A stretch of DNA of 64,000 nucleotides from Dillenia suffruticosa (GCA_033439265.1 JAVTVX010000027.1:9067001-9131000); one strand, 5' to 3'; shown: positions 50,851 through 61,876, counted from the first letter of the stretch. Notes: a model not told the origin generated them from the letters alone. Numbers and translations are program-made.

Positions 50851-51429
50851 TGTGATATAAATTTTTTTTTATTATTTATTATATTTCTTTCACATTTTTA
50901 TAATAATGATAAAATAATATATAATAACAATTTAAAATAATAAATATAATAACTTTTTTTATTTATACCACCAACATAAAATAATATTAATTAAAAATAA
51001 AAAATATGATAATTTTTAATAAAATAAAAAATAATAAAATACTAATTTAAAATAAAATAATAAATTAATTAAAAAATATATTAATATTATATTTTGATTT
51101 CTTCTTTTTTCTTTTATTTTATTATTTTATTATTTTTTTTCATTTTTATTTTATTTTTTTAATCTATAGTTTAAAAATGGATTACAACATCTCAAAACTA
51201 TAAAATTATAATTATCAATAATTATAATATATTAATAATTTAAAAAATCTATATATTTAATCACAAAATATTTTTATTCGTTATAAGAAATTTCAATATA
51301 ATTATTATATATAAGAAATGAAAATAGAAAGAAAAAAAAACTCAAAAATAGAGATAAGGAAAAAAAAAAGTGAGAACAAAAAAACAAATAAGGAAGAAGA
51401 AAGAAAAAAAAAATATTATCACACAACAT

Positions 51430-51495
51430 TAAGAGGTGGTGCAGTGGTGATATGTTTTCTGTTCAAATCCGAGATCCAAGATTCGAATCCTTTTA
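51430..51495 (+). other. tRNA-like A/B-box module 2 in CACTA element
   Basis: TGGTGCAGTGG (51437-51447) fits the A-box TGGYNNAGTGG and GATTCGAATCC (51480-51490) fits the B-box. The spacing is 32 bases. A GC-rich patch follows. It does not fold as a complete tRNA by eye. Confidence 0.55.
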
Positions 51496-52695
51496 ACTGC
51501 ATTTTATCACCCAGCGGGTGTCCAGGCAGGCACGCGCCTGTTGGGGCACGGCCGCCCAGGTAGGCAAGCGCACGCAGGGCGCGGGCGCCCAGGCAGGCAG
51601 GCGCCCGTGCGTGCATGCACTGGCGCCCGCGCAGGCTCACGATCCTGACGGATTAATATTTAATTAAAAAAATTATATTATTGAATAAAATAATACAAAT
51701 AAAATAAAAGTTACTTATACAATAATAAAAAATATTAAATCAAACAAAAAAAGAAAAAAAAAATAAATTAAAAAATATATATATAATTTAAATAAAATAA
51801 AATATATGGTTTTTTAATAATTAAATAATATTATTCTTCTAAAAAATGAAATATAATATAATAAAATAAAATGTAAATTAAAATATTATAAAATAATAAT
51901 ATGATTTGTTAATATAAATTAATAAAATAAAATAAAAATAAAATAAAATTCTAATTAAAAAAGATAAAATTCAGCGACGGATTTGGAATCTATCACTAAA
52001 ATTATTAAAATAAAATAAAATAAAATAAAATTCTAATTAAAAAAATATTAAATTCAGTGACGGATTTGGAACCGTCACTGAATCAGCCACGGATTTGGAA
52101 ATTCGTCGCTAAATTACCAACGGATAAATTTCGTCGTAGCTAAATTAATTTTTTAATTTAAATATTATATTAATATTTTATTTTATTTAATTATATATAA
52201 AAAACTTAGCGACGGATTGAGATTTTCGTCTAGCGACGGAAAATAAATCCGTCGCTAAATTAATTTTTAAGTTAAATATTACATATTAATAAAATAAAAA
52301 GAAAAATAAAAAAATAAAATTCTATTTAAAAAAAGATTAAATTTTGCGACGGATTTTAAGTCAGTGGCAAAATTTAGCCACGAAATATTATTCATCGCTA
52401 TTTAGCGATTAAATTTGCAACGAAAAAATTTGCAACGAAAAAATTTGCAACGAAAAAATTTTTTTCGCCAATTAGTAACGAATTTAGCAACGAAAATTTT
52501 TTCGTCACTAATTAGCGACGAATTTTGCTACGAATGATGTGTCCGTCGCTAATTTAGCCATCACTTCCTTTTCGTTACAAATTTTGTAACAAATTAATGA
52601 CGAAAAAGTTTTTGTCGCTAAATTTGTCGTAAAATAGCGACAAATTTTTTCCGTCACAAAAATCCGTGACTAAAACCGTATTTTTTTTTGTAGTG

Positions 52696-53414
52696 AGTGG
52701 AATAGTAAAGGATGATGCTTCTAATGTATCTACTCCAAGGCAAATTATATTGTCTTTGATTTAAAAATAAATAAAATGCTACCTTCTTTGAGCTACAACG
52801 ATGTTATTAGAACAACATGTCCAATCCATCTTAAGATAATACGAGACCCCTTCGGAGTCACCCTAATGGCTTCAAATCGGACAGTTTATCTGTACAAGTC
52901 ATTTTATGTTTCCAACTTTGTTGCACTTATCAAAATGTAAAATCATCATGTTATTAGTAAAGATTCCCCCTACCCCCACCCCCCACCCGGACTGCTCCTC
53001 GACCCGTCACATGTGTGAGCATGCATGAGATCTACGTGCCTACTCCCACGGGTATCACGCGTTTTAGCTCATGTGCAAGCCACACACCCGTGGGTCTGGG
53101 CCTGAGTCTCTACAACCGGGTCATCTTGACCCAATTGTCAGAAAACTCATTTTCAACTTATTTTTCATGATGATTTCAACTGGGAAGTGAAATTGAATCT
53201 CTCCTATTCATTCTTAAATAGATTTTTGTAAAAATCATGCCCTAAACTTGTTCTAAAATTAAACAAAAATTATATTCATAATCCTTGCGTTATGAGTAAT
53301 CTCGTGGTATTTTCAAATTCACGAAATTTATTCGTGATTCGAACCATAAATTTTTACTTTACACAATTTATATCCGAAAAATTCTAAATTTTTTTTTAAT
53401 AAATCTAAATATAT
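52696..53414. other. Repeat-like DNA next to an LTR, no gene seen
   Basis: A GC-richer stretch at 52965-53130 (CCCACCCGG, CACGGGTATCACGCG) is followed by AT-rich DNA. Because it lies inside the primer-binding site of the adjacent LTR, it may be the leader of that element, but no gag was recognised. Confidence 0.35.
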
Positions 53415-53900
53415 TCTGATACCAATGCTAGATTTATTCTCAATGCGAAAACGTGAAAAATCATAAAAAATAAATATATTGGAATTTTGGGATAACTATT
53501 TTGATGTGTAGATTTTCAAAAATTCATGATTACAAACTCTCGAACAAGTCACTCGATCATGATGGTGATCATAAAATCAAATCACTATCACTATACTATT
53601 ACATTTCAACTCTAAATCCGATAAATCTTAAACGATTAGAAAAAATTTCTTACTCAAAATTTTCTAAATACCCTCAATAATTTCTCACTTTATAGAATGT
53701 ATATCTCTCCCTATTTCCTTAAACAATTCTCAATTGCTCTTAATGTTCTTTTTCAACAATATACTTAGTGATATGTATCAATTCAAAACTTAAATTGAAT
53801 TATTTAACTCACATAGAAAGTGAACCAAAATAGGGAGAGATCCGTGAAGAGATATAGATAATGAATAACTATCCATTATCTCATAATTTAAAATTTAAAT
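53415..53900 (-). repeat. LTR with primer-binding site, partial element
   Basis: On the minus strand ...AATCTAGCA is followed by TTGGTATCAGA (53425-53415), the usual LTR-end plus initiator-tRNA-Met primer-binding site layout of many Copia elements. The outer LTR end is not defined; about 53900 is a guess from the change in composition. Fossil, incomplete. Confidence 0.45.
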
Positions 53901-53908
53901 AAATAAAT

Positions 53909-54187
53909 TTACTTGAGGTAAAAATGCTCGAGGGGATATTTTACCGACACCCTAAATTTACATTTATCGTTGGTATGAGAATTAAAGCACATAGGAATCG
54001 AATTAGTGTGAGAACAAGGGAGAACATGAATCTTTCTAATCCCGAAAACTCGAATATTGATGTCAATAATGTCACGGCAAGAAGGTATAAGTGCTGCTAG
54101 GGTAGTGGAGACGGAATTGGATGCCAATAGATCGCCATCGTGGATAGGGAGGGTAATGGTTCCGATGAGAATCACGGGGTGTAGCAC
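53909..54187 (-). other. Unrecognised 92-codon reading frame
   Basis: The minus strand gives a peptide of normal composition (VILIGTITLPIHDGD, SVSTTLAALIPSCRD, INIRVFGIRKIHVLPCSH), unlike the AT-driven frames around it. It looks like decayed real coding sequence, from a gene or a repeat. I cannot assign a family. Confidence 0.3.
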
Positions 54188-54339
54188 TGAAAATTTAGTA
54201 TTAGAAAATTTTTACCAAATTTTTAGCTAAGTAATTGATTTCAACTCATCCAATGAAAGTTTTATAAAATTTTATTTGGAGAAAAATATGGTTTGGTGAT
54301 AATTTGGGATAATTAAAATTTATTTGGAGTCAATTAAGC

Positions 54340-54830
54340 GAAAACAAGTCAACTCGACCCATGATAAGGTGACTTGGAGCACAAAAGTTGAATTTTGGTT
54401 AAGTATGAAAATCACCAAGGCGATTGAGCAAGTGCCAAGGCGATTTGGTGAGATTAGGCTTTAGAATCCTTACTTTGCACAAAGGCAGGTCGACTTGTGC
54501 TTTCAAAACACACAGACAAGCCGCCTTACCCCAATGATATGTCGACTTGTACTTTCTGATTTTGTGTCTAGTAAGGCTACTTGTGACCGGCACAAGTCAA
54601 CCCACTAGATTCAAGTCTCAGAGAAAACATGTGTACAGTGAAACAAGGCGACTCACCAAAGAAATGAGGTGACTTGTGGGTTACAAAATAAGAAATTTGG
54701 GTCGTCTTGAGGCAATTTTGAGGTGACTTGAGGACTCAATAAAACAAAAGCAAGATGATTTATTGGACAACAAGGTGACTTGGCCTCTAAAAACTTTAAA
54801 CACATAAGGCGACTTGTGCTCTATTTCAAG
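54340..54830. repeat. Second GTCGAC/GTGACTTG motif array
   Basis: AAGTCAACTCGACCC, AGGTGACTTG, GTCGACTTGTGC and AGGCGACTTGTG recur every ~30-50 bp, about fifteen times. The core resembles the array at 11995-14260, but TTG rather than CCA follows it here. Confidence 0.6.
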
Positions 54831-54889
54831 TCCACCGTGAGTGTGAAAGAATGTGAAATGACAAAAATGGACAACTAAAGTTAACAAAA

Positions 54890-57107
54890 TTTGAAAGTAA
54901 TGAGGGGCAAGAGAGGAATTTCACATCACATATTAAAAGGATTTAAACAAGACTTCACTTTCTCAAATTCAATCTTTGCTCTCTCTTCTTCTTTTCTCTC
55001 TCTCGCTCGAACTCATTCTCTCGACTCTCATCTCTCTCCCTCTCGACACTTTCTCTCAATCTCTTTTGAAATCCATTTCACCCTCACTAAACCCTCTCCC
55101 TAAACCTCACAAACCTTCAAGCAAACACGTGAATGAAGATAATTTTGGGAGAAAACCTAGGGTTTGCTCGAAGAGGAGAAAATCTAGGGTTTTTGAAATC
55201 CAACATTCAAAGTTCAATCCAAACACGAAATTAAGGTAATTTATTCTTTTTTTTCATGGATTTAGTTCCATTACTCGTGAATATGATTTTTATGCTTGAG
55301 TTTAGGAAATTTGTAGAGAGAGAAAATTAGGGTTTTGGACAAAATTGATTCGAATAAAATTTGTGGAATTCTTTCGAGGTAATCTTGCTCTCTCAATCTA
55401 AATCCATATTTTCTAGCAGGAATTTGGATTTTCAAAGTTCGATGTAAAATTTAGGAAAAATTTAATATAGGGTTATAAATGTGAGATCTGGAAGAAATTG
55501 TATATGAAAATGATATATACATACAAATGATATGTAGTTGATGAAATGAGAACATAGATTTGTAGATTTTGGAAATTAGGATTTATATTATATTTGGAGA
55601 AAACTCATGAACCCTAATTTTAGACGTGATTTAACGTCGAAATTTTATTAATTGTTTTAGGATAAACTAATTGGAATCCAAGAAGAGATTGTTTTGGGTT
55701 GATTGTGGATTGAGAGAGTTCACCCTCCCAAGAAGTGAGTGGTTTCTTGATTATATTTAAATAAGAAAATGCTTTTATTAAATCTTTTAAATGATTTTCA
55801 AAATTTCGATTTAAATGTTTTATATGTGTGGAATATCCCAAAAATTGGATTTTGAATTCTTATACATCTTATATGCTTTGTGAACAAATGTGTCATATAA
55901 ATCTATTGATATTGAACCCATTGGTATGATGATTATTTTTGAGAAATTGTTAAAATTGATGGCACATGAATTGAATTAATAATTTTGTGAAATGGTGCTT
56001 ATGATTTAATTTGGGGTGAGAGTCTGAACCCCTATTAAATGAATTGTCATTTCCCACTATGGAGCGACTTGACGGGATGACATAATAGGATTAGTAGACC
56101 ATGGGATGTAGCCGAGCGTGTATGGTACGTCGAGGCACGTGGAGTACATTCATAGCTGGATATAGTGGTTACGAGTGTGAGATAGTTGGATGTACCTCCA
56201 ATGAGTGTCTATAGACAACGTCAAGGATAAGAGTATTTTTAAAACGTAAAAATTATTAAAACTTATGACGGTTCCATCCTAAATCGTCGTAGATCTTTAT
56301 TAGGAATAGTGGTTTTGGTTTGTCCCGAATTTGAAAATGTGAAATAGTCAGATACATATGGAATTGAATTATGACTATTGTGAATTATGATAATTTTGGA
56401 AACAATGATTTGAATTTATTTATTTAATGGATAAAATTGAGAATGACATGATAGTTTTGAAATATATGTATTTGATATATCCACTACACACGAATCTTAT
56501 TTTTGTACAACTTGTATATCATTCACCGGGTATATTATATACTCACCTCTCCTATTTTTATTTTTACAGAGAAAATTTAGTCAAGACTTGTGAACGCTTG
56601 GAGTGATCTGAAGAAGGTTTTTTGTTGAACTTTTTCAGATAATAGTTTTCTTTTGAATTGAGATATTAGTGAATCTAAGTAAAAGCATAACATATAATTA
56701 TTTTGAAAATTTATTTGTTACTATATTTTTATGTATTTGAAATATAATTATGATTTGTATATAAAAAAAATGAGGACCATTTTTCTTTATTGTTTTGAAT
56801 TTTTTAGAATTGTTTTGAAGGAATTTTATATGGATCCCTTGAGTTGGGATTTGTTTATACTCTATGAATTTGATTTGAATGGCTGAATTGGCCAGATGTA
56901 TGTATGTTTTGAGCAGAGATGGATCGAGCTGATCCTTTGATTGTGCGAATGAATACATGCTGATTTATTTTAATAAATTGATCATTTTGAAAAATATGTG
57001 GATATTGGAATGTCTTACGGTATCTCAGAATACGAAGTGGAGTTTACACGTGTTTCGGGATAACATGGCGGTTATTGTGTGCTCGATGGGCGGGTCAGAG
57101 CATGACA
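54890..57107 (+). repeat. Third copy of the element-A LTR, plus orientation
   Basis: The stretch from about 55700 to 56200 (CTCCCAAGAAGTGAGTGGTT, AGTAGACCATGGGATGTAGC) aligns with the reverse complement of both element-A LTRs. The right end CAGAGCATGACA (57107) matches the LTR terminus. The CT-rich block at 54990-55060 corresponds to the GA-rich block of the LTRs. No primer-binding site follows, so this is a solo LTR or a 3' LTR. The left boundary is approximate. Confidence 0.7.
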
Positions 57108-57460
57108 CGGGGTGATTTAAAGATTGGAGAATTTTACATGGGGTTAAGGTTTTTATTGGAAAGAGAAGTAGAGGAGGAAGGTTGTGATAGCTTAGAGTTT
57201 GTTGTGAATGGGAAGAAACAAAAAATGCACCGAAGGGGACGATTGCATCGGATGAGATTGGAGACAGTAATTACGACTGGTACAGACTCTCTCTTCCTCA
57301 TGGAGATCAACTTCAGAGCTTTCTTCTGAGCTTTAGTCACCAGAAAATGGAAGCTTTTCAGAAAATAGAATATTGGAATTTTTTGGGTTGGTGGACTTCA
57401 GAGCTTCGATAAGCAAAAAATGGAAGCTTTTCAGAAAATTGAATATTGAAATCTTTGGTC
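57108..57460 (+). other. Short stretch with possible coding relic
   Basis: A frame from about 57111 to 57329 reads as a basic/acidic peptide (FLLEREVEEEGCDSLEF, VVNGKKQK) without a family I can name. It is followed by repeats of AGAAAATGGAAGCTTTTCAG (near 57341 and 57415, again at 58145). Confidence 0.25.
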
Positions 57461-58116
57461 TAGATACATGTACGGATCTAGACAAAAAAAAATTAAAATG
57501 ATCTCTGATGGAATATAATTTTATTTATGATCTCCATTTGTCGGAGTTGAACCCGTGATAAGATATGTCGCGAGTTGAACCCATGACATTGGGTTTGTTG
57601 TGGGGACATAGGTATGTCGCGTTTTCAAGACGTAACGTATCCCAACTCCTCTCTCTCTCTCTCCCTCCCCGCGGCCCCGCAGCACTCCTCTCTCTCCATC
57701 TCCCTCCTTTTCGCGGCCCCACGGTACTCATCTCCCTCTTCCTCTCCCACCCCCCGTGACCCGCCGCACTCCTCTCTCGCTCCCTCTCCCTCCCCTCGTA
57801 TGGCCCCGCGACACTCATTTCTCTCTCTCTCCCTCCTCCCGCGGCACTCCTCTCTCTCTCCCCGCCCGCGACACTCCTTTCCCTCTCTCTCTTCTCTCTC
57901 CCCCGGCCGAGGGAGGGAGAGGGTCGCGGGGCAGGGGAGAGAGAGAGAAGTGGGGATATGTCGCGTCTTGAAGACATGATATAGCCTATTGTGGGTTGAA
58001 AATGCGACATAGCCTATCGCGAGCTCAAACCACGACAAATGAGAATCACAAATAGAATTATTTCTTGTCGGAGGTTATTTAAAACTTTTTTTTGGGTCTA
58101 GATCCGTACTTGTCTC
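57461..58116. mobile_element. Fold-back TIR element FB2
   Basis: The tips GTACGGATCTAGAC (57470) and GTCTAGATCCGTAC (ending 58109) start diverged ~170-bp inverted repeats. Both contain GTTGAA..GTCGCG and ATGTCGCGTYTTSAAGAC. The flanking 8-bp repeat is CTTTGGTC (57453-57460, 58117-58124). The core is CT/GC-rich and self-complementary, like FB1. The Ser/Arg-rich open frames inside are compositional. Confidence 0.75.
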
Positions 58117-58689
58117 CTTTGGTCCATGACCTAGCTTGGATCAGCAGAAAATGGAAGCTTTTTAGGAAATTTTGAGAAAATGGAATATATTCAGCTTTGG
58201 ATGGTGAATATATTCCTCTGAAGTCATTCGACTTCAGTGATTTTTTTAATTAAAAAAAAATCTAGCAGGAGTCTAGGGCAATATGAAAGAGGGCAAAAAA
58301 GGGTACCACTGCAGGGACAAGAATCCACCAAAAGCGCAAACAATACATATCTGAGATGGCAAAATTGGATGAATTAAGTTAAGGTGGGAGATTTGGAGGC
58401 GATGGAGAAGATGATTCAAGCACCGGAGAAGGTAAAGATGATGGTCGGAATGGAAGTCGAAGTGGAAGAAGAGCAATTGGCTGCTTTTGACGATACTTTC
58501 TCTTTCATTTTTTTTGGTACTAATACTTTCTCTTTCATGGATGACTTCAATCGAATTGCACCTTGTCCACCAAATAGGTACCCTAGGATTTTTAATTCTC
58601 ATCTTTCTTCAATTTTCTACTTTTTGAAATGTTAAACCAAACCCAACTTGATCTCATCTCCTCGAGTTTTGTATGGATATAACCTTATT

Positions 58690-58975
58690 TTTTTTTAAAA
58701 AATTTAAATTAACACCATTCAAATAATATTTTTAAAACTAACATACATATGTCGTGACTTGAAATCACGACATGTACTGTTAATCACGGTTTCATGTCGT
58801 GATTTCAAGTCACGACATGGTACTATACATGTCGTGACTTGAAGTCGCGACATAGCACTATTCATTGAACAGTGCATACTGTTCAATGAACGGCAAATGT
58901 CATGATTTGAAATCATGACATGAGTGTGTTAGATTTAGAAATATTTTTTGAAAGGTGTTATTTTAAATTTTTTTT
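58690..58975. mobile_element. Fold-back element FB3
   Basis: The ends AAATTTAAATTAACACC and GGTGTTATTTTAAATTT pair over about 50 bp. The interior has three palindromic blocks of the kind GTCGTGACTTGAAATCACGAC. It lies in the first intron of the Got1/Sft2 pseudogene. Confidence 0.7.
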
Positions 58976-58979
58976 TGGT

Positions 58980-59128
58980 TTTTGAGGTTAATTCGGAACA
59001 AAACTCCATCTCCTCTGCTTCCGAGGACGAACATGGAACCTTGAAGCACTCCTTCAGTCCCAAACCGATGTCTCTATTTTTAAGCCAAGCCAAGCCAAAA
59101 TGGGGTTTCCGAAGGCATGTGCGGAAAT
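58980..59128 (+). other. Small open block in the duplicated unit
   Basis: It reads VNSEQNSISSASEDEHGTL then SFSPKPMSLF and QAKPKWGFRRHV, and the second copy (59609-59757) keeps the frame with few changes. The composition resembles real protein, perhaps a captured exon. Family not recognised. Confidence 0.3.
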
Positions 59129-59129
59129 G

Positions 59130-59346
59130 ACTTTATTTTTTAAAAAATATTTTAAAACAACACTCTTAAAAAAATATTTTCAAATCTAACACTCACATGT
59201 CGAGTCTATGCATGTCCGGTCTTTAAAACTCAATATAAGATTGGACATGAATAATACATATTGAGTTTTCAAGACTGAATATGTGAGATTAGATTTAAAA
59301 ATATTTTTTTAACGGTATTATTTTAATTTTTTTTAAATAAAGCCAT
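59130..59346. mobile_element. Fold-back element FB4, first copy
   Basis: Nearly the whole 217 bp is one hairpin. The outer arms are CTTTATTTTTT..TAAAACAACACTCTTA and its complement, and the inner arms are AAAACTCAATAT / ATATTGAGTTTT. The second copy at 59759-59976 arose by the 629-bp duplication. Confidence 0.7.
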
Positions 59347-59758
59347 TTAGATGGCTCGAAATTTCTAAATAGGGTTTCAGAAGGAAACTGTATGCTATGA
59401 TTATTTGTGAGAGTAGCATACAGGTCACGTATCATTTCCCTAGCAAGATTAATTGGATCATCAGGTTGGAATTATATATATATATTTTTGTATATATATA
59501 TCTAAATCGGTTTTGTAGTTATCACAGATTTGATACTAGAATCACGATATGAGTATATTAGATTTAGAAATATTTTTTGAAGGGTGTTGTTTTAAATTTT
59601 TTTTTAGTTTTTGAGGTTAATTCGGAACAAAGCTCCATCTCCACTGCTTCCGAGGACGAACATGGAACCTTAAATCACTCCTTCAGCCCCAAACCGATAT
59701 CTCTATTTTTAAGCCAAGCCAAGCCAAAATGGGGTTTCCGAAGACATGTACGGAAATA

Positions 59759-59976
59759 ACTTTATTTTTTTAAAAATATTTTAAAACAATACCCTTAAAA
59801 AAATATTTTTAAATATAACACTCACATATCAAGTCTATGCACGTCCGGTCTTTAAAACTCAACATAAGATTGGACATGAACAATACATATTGAGTTTTCA
59901 AGACTGGACATATGAGATTAGATTTAAAAATATTTTTTTAACGGTATTGTTTTAATTTAAAAAAAAAAATAAAGCC
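59759..59976. mobile_element. Fold-back element FB4, duplicated copy
   Basis: Same hairpin structure as 59130-59346 with scattered substitutions, located at the equivalent position of the second duplication unit. Confidence 0.7.
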
Positions 59977-60165
59977 ATTTAGATGGCTCGGGATTTCTAA
60001 ATAGGGTTTCAGAAGGAAACCGTATGCTATGATTATTTGTGAGAGTAGCGTACAGGTCACGTATCATTTCCCTAGCAAGATTAATTGGATCATCAGGTTG
60101 GAATTATATATATATATATTTTTTAAAATGATAAAAAAGAAATGGGTTTTGTAGTTCTCACAGAT

Positions 60166-60987
60166 TTGTGCATCTGGGATGTTGTTAGGGCAAGCCACAT
60201 GGGGGGCCAAAGTCTTCACTCGTACTGTGAACTGGTGATAGATAAGGGTGGAGGCTATAGATCTTGGCCTTTGTTGACGATGACATCCTAGTAATCACAA
60301 CTTCTGTCGTAATCCTCAAATATTCACTTGTTTATGACATCTGAGAACTGTGCTTTGATATTTGATCTCAAACATTGATGTTGTGTCACAGACTGAGGGT
60401 TGCTCGAGGAACCCTCATGTTTTGGATGATACTCAGTTGACACCAGGTGATGAGAGGGAAGAAGAGTGGTGTTGTTGTCATTCGTTCATGCCTGTGTGGT
60501 GTGGTGGCAGGGAATGGGGTAGGGACACATTTTATTTAGTACCAAATACAGTAGGAATCAGTGAGGTGGGAAAATGGAAGTAGTAGTGGAGTGGTACGGA
60601 GTAGCATGGGAGGAAAGAAGTGAAAGATTGTTAGGAGAGAGATATATGAGGAGATTGGATGGGGGTGGAGAACTGAAGTTAGAGATGGTGGGATGCATGA
60701 AAAGGAATTTTGCATTATCTGCAAATATTATTTTATAATTACACCGTGAATTTATTCTATTCTATTGGGATCATAATTATGTTTTCAAATAAACGAATAA
60801 TTCTAGAAATCCCTAATCAATCCTTTTCTATTGAACTTTCGAAATAATAGAAGTTAGATGTTGCACTTCATCTTTATACACATTCAACAATTCCAACAAC
60901 GGTCATTCATTGTGTTGTCTAAAGCCTCCCTCTCTTCTTACAGTAGTGTCATTTCTTGAATTTGATTGACCCTTCGCTCTGTGTATT
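60166..60987. other. Intronic DNA of the pseudogene, nothing recognised
   Basis: No transposon ends, RNA gene or credible coding frame found. Two open stretches at 60362-60724 on opposite strands lack any family resemblance. Confidence 0.4.
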
Positions 60988-61376
60988 TGGGGTTTTTTTA
61001 CTTAAATAATATATTTTTTATTTAAAATTATTTAAATAACGTTATTCTTTTTATTCAAAAAAAAAAAAAATAGAGTGATATTGCGCTCTTCAACCACGAC
61101 ATCATATTTTTTCAACATTTGTTTTAAAAGACAAAAAAAACATGACGTCGCGCCCACGGAGTGCGACACTGTCGTGATTAAGAAGCGTGACATCACTGTC
61201 GCGCTCACGGAGTGTGATGTCAAAATCTTATTACTACCTCTCTCTTTTCCTTTCGATGCAAACGAAGCGACTTCTCTTTCTTCCTCTCGACTTCCGCCCA
61301 ATTAAGGAGCGATTTTGTCACAGTTCACTTTACATTCACGCTTATTAAAGTTTTCTGCACACAAGTACCTTTCTCT

Positions 61377-61430
<54 letters not shown>

Positions 61431-61876
61431 CTCTCTCTCAATTAATGGCTCAAGTAGTACTCTCTGGTTGGGCTTTTCTAGCCCTAGTTCTGGATCTTCA
61501 ACCTCTAAACTCGATAATCTCATTCCTTCAAGCTTTTCCTCTAAATTTTCTGTTTCTAAAGCGAAGAGAAGTGATGGAGTTCGCAGAAGCACTTCAATTG
61601 TAGCAAAGAGATCTGCTAGAGTGAGCCTAATGTTCTTTCAGTTGCTCCTGAAAACTTGCCTGAGGTCATCTATTTCTTTAATTGTTGCTTTTAATTGTTC
61701 TTCCAGATTCAAGCAACTTCGCCCGAGAGTGAACAAGAGGTGAGGCGGATGGAGAGAATGAGAAGGGATTTAGGGTTTGGGTCAAAGAGCGTGACATCAT
61801 TACTTTTGGAAAAAATAATAATGTTTTTAAATAATTTTAAATAAAAAATACATTATTTTGATTAAAAAAAAAAACT
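60988..61876. mobile_element. Fold-back element FB5 carrying a gene fragment
   Basis: Inverted repeats of ~105 bp (TATTTTTTATTTAAAATTAT on the left, its complement on the right) include GCGCTCTTCAACC on the left and the matching GGTCAAAGAGCG on the right. An 8-bp flanking repeat TGTGTATT sits at 60980-60987 and 61877-61884. Between the arms is a leader-like (CT)n tract (61380-61437), an ATG at 61445 and a Ser/Lys-rich transit-peptide-like segment. This is the layout of a Pack-MULE. Confidence 0.7.
61445..61790 (+). pseudogene. Captured plastid-transit-like gene fragment in FB5
   Basis: It starts MAQVVLSG after a CT-rich leader, then in the next frame continues SSPSSGSSTSKLDNLIPSS and KFSVSKAKRSDGVRR, with many Ser, Lys and Arg and few acidic residues, like a chloroplast transit peptide. 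Possible splice sites separate it from PNVLSVAPENLPE and from IQATSPESEQEVRRMERMRR. The frame change after residue 8 and the position inside a transposon indicate a fragment. The parent gene is not recognised. Confidence 0.4.

Larger units (their letters stand above)
50113..52695. mobile_element. CACTA-type non-autonomous element, 2.58 kb
   Basis: The ends CATTACAAAAAA and TTTTTTTGTAGTG (one mismatch to CACTA) are flanked by AGT on both sides (50110-50112, 52696-52698). Subterminal regions are dense in TTCGTCGCTAAA / TTAGCGACGAA words. The interior has two GC-rich patches (50567-50720, 51513-51650), each beside a tRNA-like module, plus long AT-rich filler. No transposase. Its left end resembles the 284-bp MITE at 22240. 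Confidence 0.85.
58918..60165 (+). repeat. Tandem duplication, ~629-bp unit, two copies
   Basis: Copy 1 is about 58918-59540 and copy 2 about 59547-60165. They share the right end of FB3, a block reading VNSEQNSIS-ASEDEHGTL, the fold-back element FB4, and CAGGTCACGTATCATTTCCC plus a TA run. About 93-95% identical by eye. The unit starts inside FB3, so duplication came after that insertion. Confidence 0.85.

Noticed and set aside
51430-51495. A tRNA gene
   Set aside because: A and B boxes are present but I cannot form an acceptor stem or anticodon arm, so it is called only a tRNA-like module.
57525-58038. Ser/Arg-rich open frames on both strands
   Set aside because: Same explanation: CT/GC-rich self-complementary core of FB2.
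61315-61603. Frames beginning with long Ser-Leu runs
   Set aside because: The run is a (CT)n leader tract. Only the part after the ATG at 61445 has non-repetitive composition.
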